DNA from: Lasiosphaeris hirsuta
Taxonomy: Eukaryota; Ascomycota; Sordariomycetes; Sordariales; Lasiosphaeriaceae
Length of the DNA: 64,000 nucleotides
Direction: 5' to 3'
Assembly: GCA_030549175.1 (NCBI GenBank)
Contig: JAUKUA010000005.1
Location: 4,712,001-4,776,000 of the forward strand
Below, in pieces: positions 20,533-33,383 of the stretch. Within the stretch, counting starts at the first letter, position 1. Every line of letters starts with the position of its first letter. The translations under genes were made by a program, and so were the position numbers. Below the pieces are notes generated by a model that worked only from the letters and a program-made list of their open reading frames with translations, was not told where the DNA came from and made no database searches.

Positions 20533-23500
20533 TGTATGTGTGTGTGTGTGTGTGTGTGCAGAAGAGAGACACACACGAGGGACGGGAGGCAGAGCGGGAG
20601 ACTGGGATCGAGGCCGCCGCCTTTTGCTTTTTCCCGTGTTCCCGTCGTTTCCTTTTCTTTACTTTTTTTTTTTTTTTGCTGGGGACCAGGGGACAGAGCT
20701 AGCTGGAAATCCCGGGAGTTAGCATGGGACAAGGGACGGTGGGTTCATGGCGTGCTCCCCCCCGGCTCGGCTCACCTGGTTTGTAGGGGCCTGGGGTCTG
20801 GGACCCACGGGGTGAAGGGTAGGGTTTACCAGTCATTTTTGGGACTGCATACGTGGCAGCTTAGTGGCAGCGTTTGCTGCATTGGCGTCGCGGGAGTGAG
20901 GTCCTGGTTGGGCAATGATATGCATCGCAAGATACCAAAAATGAGCAGAGGCAACAAGCACGAAAGAGGGGTATACAAAAGCGACAGGGGGGCCTTCTCA
21001 TCTTGTCTTTTTCATCATAGAATCATCCCGTCCAGGTCTTAGTTGCAACTTGTCGTAGTAGTAGAATGAGGACCTGTGGTTCTTTTTCAGGTTTCTGGGA
21101 TCGATCCTTCGCAGCGCCAGCGCCAGCTCCCTCCCTCTTCGACGCAGCAATGACATGATGATGACCGAGCGCCCCTCTCCCGAAGACTGCCACACCACCG
21201 GGATTTGTCCAGTGGGCTGGGCCAACTCCGATCCGTCGGATCATGTTCCCTCTTTTTAAACTGCACGGCATTTTTGCAACCCGTCTCCTGGCTCGCCATT
21301 GGTGTCCTAGGTCATATCTAAATTAGGGGTTTCCTTTGGGGCGTGTCGGCCTGGTTCCGACTGAGCTGAGGAGTCGCCAACTTTTGGGGGAATCGAGATT
21401 CAATCCACGGCAAATGGGACTCAGCATCTCAAAGATCGACTGGCGAGGCCAAGATATATAGCATCTTCCGCACCCTCCTCCCCCCCAATTACCTGCGGGG
21501 TTTCCATCTCTGTATTGGGGGGGAGGGAGGAGAGGAGAAGGGGGAGGGGGGAGATGGAACTCCCTGATGGTGATGCCCCAGGCCGGATGCGGCGGGGCCG
21601 GCGTGTCGGAATCGCGGTGTGCGTGTCCCCGGTTCCCTTTTTGGTAAGAGAATCTTGGGGCTCATTCCGTACGATGCCTGGCCTAGCCTGGCCTGGCCTG
21701 GCCCGACCTGACCCTAGCCTGACCTCGCCGGCTTGCTTGTTTGGGACGGGCCGTCTGGTGTGTTGGAATATCCACTTGCCTTTCGAGGGGTGAGTAACCG
21801 TGTGGTCGGGCGGTGGAGGAGGAAAAAAATATCTCGTGTTGCCAGCGACAAACCAATCACCGCGCCAGCCCTTGGTACGCTCCCCCCTCCCGCGGAAGCG
21901 CAAGTCGGGCTTCCCTGGTTGCACACGGTGAGCCGGTGGCCTATAAACGCTCCTATAGGTGCTAAAGTTATTGCAACGGGGGCGCGCAAGGATGGCCGCC
22001 GAGGCACTTACTTGATTTGCTGCGCTGGCGTGAAGCACCTCATTTGGCTTGTCCATCCTATTATTATTATTATTATTATTATTATTACTACTACTGGGAC
22101 GTGACATGGGAACTGCTCGACACAGAAACAGGGTACACGGCGCCTTATCTGGGGAGGAGGAGGAAGGGGAGGCGGGGCGTTGAGGCTGATTGGGGCCCGA
22201 GAGGGTTCCCAGAGTCTCGGAAGCCGTCCCGGTAGTCGAATGATAAGCCCGGAACGGGCTCTGGGTGTGGTAGACGTGCGGGGCGGGTGCGGCCGAAGTG
22301 GGTGAGTGAAACTGCAGACGCACAGAAGCGTTACACACAGCCCCCCCTACTCCCTACTCCCCCCGTTAGTAGTAGGTAGCCAAGGATCAAGGTCGATCCC
22401 AGCGCTGGGTTTCGAGGGCGGCGTTGGTGAGGTGGGCATGAGTGAGGTGCGTCTTCCGTTTCGAGCACCCACAGCCCGCTAGCTGGGGGACTGCTGCCCT
22501 AGCCCTGCTCTACTTCTTTGTAGTGTAGTGTAGTGTACTAGTAATGTCCAACATGATGGTCTCAGCCGGCCACCCGGCCACCCGGCCACCTGGCCACCTG
22601 GCCACTCTCACGCATGGTTGCACAACATCTCTAGGGTGGGAAGAAAAAAAAAAAAAAGGCGCTGGCTTCCAACGGGGCCTGCTGCCCTTACCTTGCCCGA
22701 ATCTCTGGCGGTCTAGTCTGCTATATAGTGGGCCGACCAAGGTACCTCGCGTGGGTGCCCCCACTTCAACCGTGGTGGTATTCGAGGTTTACGACCCAAG
22801 GCGGCAAATGGGCCGGTCACAGCGCGTCCCTGACCGCTCTCGCCTCGGTCCCGGCCTCTGTTGGGATTATTCATGATGATGACGAGTGCGCGATAAGACG
22901 GACGGGCCAACAAAAAAAAGGCACGGTTGGGAGAGATGGGTGGTAGCACAATAGCACCTTGACACCCATCTTGACATCTTGTGCTGTGCTGTCAAAAAGC
23001 TACTTCCAAGGGGTCGAGTCAGGCTGGCGGGCGACTGGTTACCGGTGGGATGGAACCGGACCCCAATGGGCAGAGAGGACCGAGCACATATATACCTCTT
23101 GACCCATCCATCCCCCCCCCCCCCGTCTCGCTTCCACCAAGGCCGGGCCCGCCGCCCACGACTTCCCTGTCCCATGCCTGTCCCATGCCTGTCCCATACC
23201 TGTCCCATGCCTGACTGGGTGATGACGGACGCCATTGGCTTGGCCGGCAGATCGCGTCATGCACGTCGTTGGATGGGGGATGGTGGGGGAGCAGGAGCCC
23301 CCTTTGGGCCGACAGTGCATGTCCTATATGTGGCGACGCCTGACTTGTTTGGGTCAGCGCGGCTCTCCGTTGTCTTCTGCCAGGGCCCGGTGGCAGTTGT
23401 GGAGCGGGACTAGCAGAGCATCGCGAATGATGCTACCTGCCTGCCGTAGCACGAGTAAAACAGCGCTGCATACTGGTTCATGATGTGCGTGTAAACGACG

Positions 23501-25040
23501 GCGGCGGCATACGGGCGGCATGCTAACGGCCTGTGTTCAAGTCAATGAACGGCGTGGGGGAGGGATAGGATACCGATGGGGAGAGAGGTGACTTCAGGTT
23601 ATTAGTGCTCACCCTCCGCAGCGCGCCATCATGCGTCTCTCTCTCCACTGGCGCTGACAGCATTTCGAGCGTCAGCTATTATTGCCCTACTACTTGTTGA
23701 CGCCTGGATGTGGTCCGACACGGCCAATCGAGACAAATGCCGTCTGTGGAGCCGGCTCTGGGTTCGTGCCAAGGGCTCAGGCTTCGACTGGAAGCCCATG
23801 ACGCGATGGCGCAGGCTCTGGGCCTGCAGACTTGCAGACATGAACTGCAGACCTCGAGCTGCAGAGCTGCTGCAGGCGTGACAACGGCACACGCAACAAC
23901 TCCACGGCATTTCGTCCTTGCAGTGCGCTATCTTTTAGACTGCAGAATCTCTCCCATCGCCGTTAACCAGCACCATCAGCTCACACATCGACGTGGCTGG
24001 CTGCAGCCTCCCACACTCTGTCTCTCTCCCTCTGGCCCCCATCCTGAGCCCGAGCCCGAGCCTGAGCCTCGAGTGTAGTAAGGTGGGAACGGTAGGCCCC
24101 CGGTGCTGGGTTCGCGACGTCCCCGCCAGTCTGGCACCACCGCTCCACGCCCGGAGTATTTTCCATGCTTTCCGCTAGGCCCTCTGTCAGTCCCAGCCGT
24201 CACTGAAATCGAGAGAGCCCATTCGGCACCACTGCCGGCACCTCATGGCACCACCACGGCCGCCCTTAGTCGCAGCTTATAGCGAAAACCTACCTATCTA
24301 GCTCCTCCCTCTTGGCATCACATAAGACGAACGACTCAGCTCGCTTTCGACTCCCTCGTCCCAAGCCATATTCCATCTTGGGTATCTCTGTGTCACACGA
24401 TAGGGCCTTCCCCTCCCCCCCCCCCCCCCCCCTGGGCCCCTACTGTTGCTGCTGCTGCTTGACTCATGTGGGCGGCTGAGCTCGTCCGGAGGGGCGAGGG
24501 GAACGAGGTATCACGGCCACCGGGGTGTACTGGACGGCTCGGGGGGTGGGGTTCGCCCCGATTAGAAGATTTCGAGTGACTGGGTAGTATGCCGTTGCAT
24601 CGGGCCCGTCACAAGGATTATTACCTTGATCACACACCACATGTAGGTTACTGGTAGTCCGACGATATTCGGACATCCTAGGTCCTAGGGCTGTCTTATC
24701 TGGTGAAGGAATGTGCAGACGCCGGATTAAGCCTGAAGGTCAAGGCGGCTGCCAGTGAATGCCGGCCAATGAATGCCGGCTAGTGAATGCTAGACGGGAC
24801 AAGGTGAGGACTACTCATCAGGACTACTCACCTCGACGGCTCCTGCGATTTCTCTTCAAGTCGAATACTTAACCTCGAAACTCCGCAAACACTGTCCTCC
24901 TCCTCCCCTCGACATCCATCGAGCGCAGAGTACTAGCCTGAGTACCAACACCACCTCCCCTTTTGCGCTTTATTTGATTTCCCCCAGCCTCCCTTGACAA
25001 CCCCCATCCCCCATTTGATACCCCCCCATAGACCGTCACC
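20533..25040. other. 4.5 kb gene-free, low-complexity intergenic region
   Basis: No frame here shows a domain. The region holds a TG run (20536-20559), A/T tracts, G-rich runs near 21530, a TTA-type trinucleotide run (22059-22086), repeated CCACC words (22568-22600), a C13 run (23112-23124), a tandem of about four 11-mer-like units built on TGTCCCATGCC (23167-23213) and a C18 run (24415-24432). The part next to 25041 must contain the PKS promoter. Open frames of up to 305 codons on the minus strand are driven by GC content and simple repeats. Confidence 0.55.
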
Positions 25041-28000
25041 ATGTCCTCCTCCTCCGAGCACGGCCTGAACACGCCCATCGCCATCGTTGGCTTCGCCGGC
25101 CGCTTCCCCGGCGACGCCACCAACCCCGAGAAGCTGTGGGAGCTCATCTCGGCGGGCCGCAACGCCTGGTCCGAGGTGCCCAAGGACCGGTTCAACATCG
25201 ACGCCTTCTACCACCCCCACGGCGAGCGCCAGGGGTCCGTGAACTGCCGGGGCGGCCACTTCCTGCGGCAGGACCTGGCCGTCTTCGACGCGCCCTTCTT
25301 CAACATCTCGCCCAAGGAGGCTCACGCCCTGGACCCCCAGCAGCGGATGGCGCTGGAGACGGCATTTGAGAGCCTGGAGAATGGTGAGTTTCTAGCCGTC
25401 ATCACAAGTCATACCACCCACCTGGCCTTTACCTTGGGTACCTTACCAACACCCTACGCAAAGCCGGCATGAGCCTGCAAGACGTGGCCGGGTCGGCCAT
25501 GGGCTGCTACATGTCGAGCTTCACCAGGGACTACTCGATGATGCGCGGCCACGACAGCGACGACATCCCGTAAGTCAACCAACCTACTCTTCCCATCATC
25601 CCCTCTACTATCCGAGATAACTCATAACGCCCCAGCATGTACGAAAGCAACGGCGACTCGTCCTCGATGCTCGCCAACCGCATCTCGTGGTTCTTCGACA
25701 TCAAGGGCCCCAGCATCAGCGTCGACACAGCCTGCTCCTCGTCGCTAGTCGGCCTGCACCTCGCGTGCCAAAGCATCCGGGCCGGGGAGACACACTCGGT
25801 TGGCACCCCTCCCCCCCCTTTTCCAACACACCCCCTAACAAACCCCCTCCCCCCCGCCCCAACAGGCCCTCGTCGGCGCAACAAACATAATGATAACGCC
25901 ACACGTCGGGTCCGCCCTCAGTGCGCAGCACTTCCTGAGCCCCGACAGCAAGTCGCAGGCGTTTGACATCAAGGCCAACGGGTACGCGCGGGGCGAGGGC
26001 GCCGTGACCTTCGTGATCAAGTCGCTGGCGCAGGCGCTGCGCGACGGCAATGTGATCCGCGCCGTGATCCGCGGCACCGCCGTCAACCAGGACGGCCGGA
26101 CGCCCGGTACGCTACGCTCCTCCTGGACCCCCCACCCCTGACCTATGTTTACCCCTGATCTATGTTTACCCCTGACCTATATTTACCCCTGAGGGAGACT
26201 AACACCGCACACAGGCGTCACCCTGCCCTCGGCCACGGCTCAGCAGGCGCTGATCAAGTCGGCCTACGCCATGGCGGGGCTGGACCCCGGCGATACCGAC
26301 TACTTTGAGGCTCACGGCACCGGTACGCGAACCCCCTCTCCCCCTTCCCAGCTCAAACTAACCCCTAGTAGGAACCGCGGCCGGCGACCCCGTCGAGACC
26401 TCGGCGATCGCAGCAACGCTCGGCGCGCGGCGGTCGCCCGACCGGCCGCTCTTCATCGGCTCGATCAAGACCAACATCGGGCACATGGAAGGCGCGGCGG
26501 GGCTAGCGGGGCTCGTCAAGGCCGTGTACGCGCTGGAAAAGGGGCAGATCCCGGCCAGCCTGTGGTTCTCGACGCCGAACCCCAAGATCAAGCTGGACGA
26601 GTGGAACCTGCGGGTAAGTCCCCTCTCCCCCCCTCCCTTCCAACCACATCTAACCCCCTCTCTCCGTCCAGGTCCCCACCACCCTCACACCCTGGCCGCG
26701 CACGACGGGCCCGCGGCGCGCCAGCGTCAACTCGTTCGGGTACGGCGGGACCAACGCGCACGCGGTGCTGGAGGACGCGCACTCGTATCTGACTCGGCAC
26801 GGGCTAGCGGGCTTGCACAACACGACGGTCGCGGAGCCGGCGGCAGCACCGGCAACGCGGGACACGGATGGAGCGCTGGCCGTGATGGACGGCGGCAGCG
26901 TCGCCAGCGAGGGCCACACTACGCCGCCCTCGACGCCGCCCTCGACGCCGCCCATGTCGGGGGGCATCCCCGGCACGCCGCTGCTGAGCCCGTCGAGCAG
27001 CAACTCGTCCGTGTCGGACGCGCTCGCCGACGCGCCCGTGCCGCGGCTACTTGTCTGGTCCTCGAACGAGCAGGCCGGGGCAGGCCGAGTCGCGGCGCGG
27101 CTCGCGGCGTACCTGAAGGAACACAAGTCCAGCTACGGCGGGGACGCCCTCCTGCTGGAGAGCCTGGCCCTCACCCTGGCCACGCGACGCACCAAGATGT
27201 CCTGGCTCTCCTCGGCGGTCGCCTCGACGGTAGACGAAGCCATCTCGGCGCTGGAGAACCCGCAGCCCCCGACCCGCGCCTCGCAGACCCCGGCGCTGCT
27301 GTGGGTCTTCACCGGCCAGGGCGCGCAGTGGTACGCCATGGGCCGCGAGCTGATCGCCGGCTCGCCCGCCTTCCGCGCCAGCTTGCAGGAAGCAGGGGCC
27401 TACCTCGGCACCTTGGGCTGCCGGTGGGACCTGCTCGAGGAGCTGGAGGCCACCGAGCTCAACTCGCGCATCGACGAGCCCCAGGTCAGCCAGCCGGCCT
27501 GCACGGCGCTGCAGGTGGCGCTCGTCGACCTGCTCCGCGGATGGGGCGCCGAGCCGGCCGCGGTGGTCGGCCACTCCAGCGGCGAGATCGCCGCTGCGTA
27601 TGCCAAGGGGGCCATCTCGCGCGAGGCGGCGTGGAAGATTGCGTACCATCGCGGCCATCTGTCGTCCGGGCTGTCTAAGAGGGGGGCCATGATGGCCGTG
27701 GCGCTGGGCGAGGATGACGTCAAGCCGTACGTCGTCCAGGCTGTGGATGCGGGCGACCTGACCGTGGCCTGCATCAACAGCCCGGCGAGTGTCACCCTGT
27801 CGGGCGATGTCGCGGCCATCAACCAGGTCAAGGAGCGGCTCGATGAGAACCAAGTGTTTTGCCGTAAGCTCCTCGTCTCGACGGCCTACCACTCCCCCCA
27901 CATGCAGGAGCTGGCCGGGCCGTATCTCCAAGCGCTCGCGGACCTCCCCAGCGCCCCAGCGGACGCTCCCGTCCCCATGTTCTCCTCGGTGACCGGCGCC

Positions 28001-31000
28001 CTCATCCCGGCCAGCACACTCTCTACCGCGGAGTACTGGGTCTCCAACATGACCTCCCCGGTCCTGTTCCTCCAAGCCCTCTCGGCGGCCCTGGTGCTCT
28101 CCCCCACCCTCCTCCTCGAGATCGGGCCGCACGGCGCCCTCCGGAGCCCCATAACCCAAACCACGCCCACCCCCGTCGCCTCCCTCCTCCACCGCAAGTC
28201 ACACGCCATCACCTCGGCCCTGCGCACCGCCTCCCTGCTCCTGGCCCACAACGTCCCCCTCTCCCCCTCCGCCGCCAACAAGACCTTCTCCCACGCCGCC
28301 GTCTCCCCACTCGTCAACCTCCCGGCCTACGCGTGGAACCACACGACGCGCTTCTGGCACGAGGCCCCGGCCTCGGCCGCCTTCCGGCACCGCGCACTCC
28401 CGCGCCACGACCTGCTCGGCGCGCTGTCGGAGCACGCGTCGTCGGCGGAGCCGGCGTGGCGGAACCACCTGCGGCTGTCCGAGGTGCCGTGGCTCGAGCA
28501 CCACAAGGTGCAGGGGTCGGTGCTGTTCCCGTTCGCGGGCATGGTGGCGATGGCGGTGGAGGCGGTGCGGCAGGCCGAGGGGGCGGTCGGGGGGGTGCGG
28601 CTACGGCATGTTAGGACCGAGGCGGCGTTGCTGGTCCCGACCGAGGGGGTCGAGACGAGGTTCGTGCTAAGGGCGGGACGTGGGTGGAGGGGGTTCTTGC
28701 TCGAGTCGAGGAATCGGGCGGGCGCGTGGACGAGGAACTGTGCTGGTTTGGTCAAGGGTGAGAAGGAGCGAGAGGCGAAGGAGGGGTTTGTGGATGAGGA
28801 GCTGGCCGAGGGTGACGGGTTGAGGGGGGAGTACGAGCGGCTGAGCGGGGCTGGGCTGAAGGAGGGAAGGCCCGAGGTGTTGTTTGATGCTGTAGGTTGT
28901 GGCCGGCCTGTGAGTTGGGCGGGTAGGAGTGCTGACCGTTTTTTTAGTTTGCCGAGGCGGGTGTCGATATGGGGCCGACCTTTAGCAACATCACGGCGTT
29001 CCGGTCCAGCGACACCGAGGCGATCTGCGAGCTGGCTATTCCCGACACCAAAGCGTGGATGCCCGCGGGCTGGGAGTCGCCCAACCTGCTGCACCCGGCC
29101 GTCCTCGATACCATCTTCCAGACCTTCGTCGCCATCCAGGACGGCGCGACTCTCAAGAAGCCACGCATCCCAAAACACGTTGCAAATGTCTACATCTCGG
29201 CCCATATCCCCTCCTCGCCGGGAACACAGCTACTGGGCTTCGCAAAACGCACCGATCAGCTCTACACGGAACAGATCGGGTCCATGGCCATCTCGACCGC
29301 CCCGTGGTCCACCCCGCTGGTCATCATCGACGGCTTCAAGGTAATCGACCTCGACACGCCCTCGGTCCCCCACGTCAACAGCATGCTCGCCTCCCGCCCC
29401 GTTTGGGCTGTCGACATCACGACCCTCACCCGCCCGCAAACCATGTCGGTCCTCCAGTCCGCCTGGGAAGCCGCCCCCGCGCTCGACGCCACCCTCGACG
29501 ACGACCTCGAGCACGTCGCCTTCATCTACTGCAAGCGCGCCCTCGCCGAGTTCACCCTCCGCGACGTGCGCTCGTTCCTGCCGCACCACAAGCTGCTGTA
29601 CCACTACATCCAGCGCGAGTACGTGCAGGCGCTCGAGGGCACGCTGCGCGCGCAGCGGTCCGATTGGCTGGAGGATGATGAGGAGGCCGATACTAAGCTT
29701 CTGGCGCGGGTGTCGGCCGAGACCGTGGATGGACGGCTGCTGTGCCGGGTCGGCGAGAATCTGGAGAGGATTTTCCGGCGCGAGGTCGAGCCGCTCGAGG
29801 TCATGCGCGAGGGCAACTTGCTGACCGAGTTTTATCGGTCCGCCGACTCGGATGAGCGCACGCCCGCGGTGGCGAGGGAGTTCATTCGGCAGCTGTCGCA
29901 CAAGAAGCCGCTGCGGATCGTCGAGGTCGGCGCCGGCACGGGCGGCGCGACGAGCCGGATTCTGGCTGCGCTGGGCACTCCAGCCGAGGTGACGGCGAGG
30001 GTGGAAAGGTATACGTATACTGATGTCAGCAGTGCTTTTTTTGAGGCGGCTGCCAAGGACTTTGGCAGGTATGGCTCGGTTATGGACTACAAGGTCCTCG
30101 ACGTCGAGAAAGACCCCGAGCCGCAGGGCCATGCGGTCGGCACCTACGACATTGTGGTCGCCTTCCAGGTGCTGCACGCCACGTCGTCGACGAGCACGGC
30201 GCTGGCGCACTGCAGGAAGATGCTGAAGCCGTAAGTTTTATCTCTGAAGCGAAGTGGACGACGCTGACGAGCGACCTAGTGGCGGGTGTCTCTTGCTGTT
30301 CGAGTTCACCGGCCAGCGCCGCCGCGGACACATGGTCTTCGGAACGCTTCCCGGGTGGTGGGCGGGCGAGAAAGACGGGCGAAAATGGGGCCCTCTGCTC
30401 ATGGACGAGGAGTGGGACGCCCAGCTGCGCGGCCAGGGCTTTGGCGGCATCGAGTGGTGCTTCCACGACCGGCAAACCGAGGGCCACTTTTGCTCCATCA
30501 TCATGTCGCGGGCCCAGCCCGCCCCCCAGGCGTCCCTGCCCTCGCAGGTCGTCCTGGTGACCTCACCTGCCTCCTCTACCCCCTCCGCCCCCGCCGTTCT
30601 TTCCCTCGTCTCCCAGCTCACCACCCTCCTCTCGGCCCAGGGCGTCTCGGTCGAACAGGCCCCGCTCTCCTCCCTTCCGCCCCTGGCCAGCAAGACATGC
30701 ATCTCCCTCCTCGAGGCCGACGCGCCCTTCCTGTCCACCATCTCCCCGACCGACTTCGACGCCGTCAAGAACATGATCTCGACCTCTGCGACGACCGTCT
30801 GGCTAACCCGGGGCGGCACCATGACGAGCCCGGTCCCCGAAATGGCCCTCATCACAGGCTTCTCGCGCACCATCCGGTCCGAAATGCCCGACATCGGCCT
30901 GACCACGCTCGACCTCGACCCCTCGGACCCCTCATCCGACGCCTCGACGATCGCCCACCTCCTGAGCCTACCCGCCCCCGAGCCCGAGTACGCCCTCCGC

Positions 31001-33383
31001 AACGCCGTCCTGCACATCCCCCGCCTCTTGCCCGACGCGGCCCTCAGCGCCATCGTCGACCCCGTCCCCGCGGCCGAGTCCCTCGCGCTCGAGCCCATCG
31101 GCCAGCGCCCCCTGCGCCTCGAGCTCAAGACCCAGGGCGTGCTCGAGTCGTTCCGCTTCGTCGCTGACGAGGGGTGCGACGCCGCGCCGCTGGCGGAACG
31201 CGAGGTGGAGATTCGGGTCAAGGCTGTCGGGCTGAGTCTGTATGACCTGGCGTGCGCCATGGGGCGCATCTGGAGCCCCGAGAAGGGGGTGGAGTTCTCC
31301 GGGGTGGTGACGAGGGTTGGGAGCGGGGTGACGCGGGTGAGGGTTGGTGAAAGGGTTATGAGCTGGGCGCCGGGGTTGTATCGGACGTTTATCAGGAACT
31401 CTGAGGACGTGGTTACGGTGCTGCCTGATGCGTTGGAGCTGGAGGAGGGCGCCGGGATGCCCTCTGCTTACGGGACCGCTGTGTATGCGGTCGGCTATCT
31501 GGCACGGCTGCAAAAGGGAGAGACCATCCTGGTGCACTCGGCTTCGGGGGTCGTGGGACGCGTTGTGATTGACCTGGCGAGGAGTATTGGTGCCGAGGTG
31601 TATGCGACAGTATCGAGCGAGGCGAAGAGGAAGATCCTGGTTGATGAGTACGGAGTGGCCGAGGATCATATCTTTAGCAACAAGGATATCGACTTCGCCA
31701 AGGGGATCAAGAGGATGACCAAGGGGAGAGGTGTGGATGTCATCCTCAACTCTACCGTTGGCGAGGTGCTGCGCCAGACATGGCACTGCATTGCGCCCTT
31801 GGGGAGATTCATTGAACTGGGCATCGCGGATATTGGTAGGTCAATCCGGCGTTTATCAGAGAGAGAGGTATGCTAACGCGGCGCAGAGTCAAACACCGGC
31901 CTAGACATGGCTCCGTTCGCCAAGAACACAACCTTCTCATCCGTCATGTTGAGCACTGTCGTCAAAGAGAAGCCGCACATGTATGCGCAGCTCATGGACG
32001 ATGTCCTGCGCTACTACCGCGAGGGAGTCATCCGCCTGGTCAAGCCCATACAAATCATGAAATTCTCCGAGATCGAGGAGGCTTTCCGTATCATGAACAT
32101 GAAGAAGCATACAGGCAAGATGGTGTTGAAGGTAGTCGACGGCGACATGGTGCCGGTAAGTGACACTGCATCATCCCATCTCCTCGGAACGCCTCTGACG
32201 GCGGTGGTTTGGTTAGGTCCTTTGCGACGCGGGAGTCGAGCCATTGCAGCTGCGCCCCGACGCGACTTACTTTGTCCCGGGCGGTCTCGGCGGACTGGGA
32301 CGTTCGCTGTCGCTGTGGATGGCCAACAAGGGGGCGAGACACTTTTTGTTCACCTCGCGATCCGGCGCCAAGGACCCAAGAGCCCAACAAGCACTGGACG
32401 AGCTATCCCAAGCAGGCGCCAAGCACATGGTCTTTGCATGCGATATTAGCGACGAAGCCAAACTCAAGCATGTCCTCGACCAAGTCGAGAGCGAAGGCTT
32501 CCCGCCAATCCGGGGTATCCTCATGCTTGCCATGCAGCTTCAGGACGTCATTTTCGACAAGATGACGGCCGCCGACTTCCACACTCCCCTCATCTCCAAA
32601 CTTCATGCCACCCGCAACGTGCATAACCTCGCCCCTGCAAACCTCGACTTCTTTATCACCACATCCTCCATCGGTGGAATCATCGGCACTCGTTCCCAAG
32701 GCGCCTACGCCGCCGGCAACACCTACCAAGACGCCCTTATGCACCACCGCCGCTCACTCAACCTCCCGGCGACCTCCATCTGCCTCGGCAAGGTAGCTGG
32801 CATAGGCCACGTCGCCGAGCACGGCGATCGCGTCGACTTCCTACCCACCGGCGCCCCGATGCTCTCCGAGCCCCAGCTCCTAGCCACCCTCGAAACCGCC
32901 ATGGCCAACGCGCTCGACACAGTCCAGCCCGTCGTCGGACTGGCTACCGGCGGCGCGCTGCAGCGCGACGGGGACGCGGAGCCGTACTGGTTTTCCGAGC
33001 CGCGGTTCGGCGCCCTGAAGGTGTTTGGGACGCAGGATGAAGGTGGAGTGGCGGTGGTGCTCGGTACCGGTGGGGATGGAGAGGTGAAGGGGCGTTTGGA
33101 GGGGGTGAAGACGGTCGAGGAGGCTAGGAAGGTTGTGGGGGAGGCGTTTGTAGGGAAGTTGGCGCGCACATTGTTGCTGAAGGTGGAGGATGTGGATGTG
33201 GGGAGACCGGTGAACTCGTACGGAGTTGATAGTCTGGTGGCGGTGGAGGTGCGGACGTGGGTGCTCAAGGAGGTGCAGAGCGACGTTTCGGTTTTTGAGA
33301 TTTTGAGCAACGTCTCGTTGGAGGAGTTGGTTGCTAAGATTACCGAGAAGTCGAGGCTTTTGCCAAAGGGAGTTGGGAGTTAG
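25041..33383 (+). CDS. Highly reducing type I polyketide synthase (KS-AT-DH-MT-ER-KR-ACP)
   Basis: Eleven exons: 25041-25383, 25464-25569, 25636-25798, 25866-26106, 26215-26322, 26372-26613, 26672-28891, 28948-30230, 30280-31835, 31887-32155 and 32217-33383; all phases agree (2565 aa). It is an iterative cytosolic enzyme building a reduced, C-methylated polyketide from malonyl-CoA. KS has Cys183 (DTACSSS), His318 (EAHGTG) and His358 (NIGH). AT, from about 612, has Ser703 in GHSSGE. DH has His1012 ([10 protein letters not shown]) and Asp1195 ([10 protein letters not shown]). The methyltransferase SAM loop is VEVGAGTGG near 1467. ER spans about 1855-2170, with its nucleotide loop reading HSASGVVG where GGVG is usual. 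KR starts near 2195 (GGLGGLG), with Tyr2341 (AYAAGN). The ACP phosphopantetheine serine is Ser2516 (GVDSLVAVE). There is no thioesterase or condensation domain, so release needs a separate enzyme, none of which is visible nearby. All catalytic residues are present. The exon 3 donor GTTGGC is weak. Confidence 0.96.
26134..26192. repeat. 17-bp tandem repeat inside PKS intron 4
   Basis: About 3.4 copies of a unit like ACCCCTGACCTATGTTT fill half of the 108-bp intron 26107-26214. The units contain CTGAC-like branch-site words. Confidence 0.8.

Noticed and set aside
20536..21042. Plus-strand frame downstream of the MFS gene starting with poly-Cys/Val
   Set aside because: Its N-terminus is a TG microsatellite translated as CVCVCV; no gene support.
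21421..22338. 305-codon minus-strand open frame in the 20.5-25 kb gap
   Set aside because: It contains a poly-Asn run made by a trinucleotide microsatellite, Pro/Arg-rich low complexity and no domain.
26485..27678. 397-codon plus-strand frame overlapping PKS exons
   Set aside because: Only its first part is the real KS frame; after the intron at 26614 it runs out of frame with Ala/Arg/Gly-rich sequence.
27047..28192. Long minus-strand open frame within the PKS
   Set aside because: Antisense to the AT and DH coding exon; the plus strand has clear catalytic motifs here.
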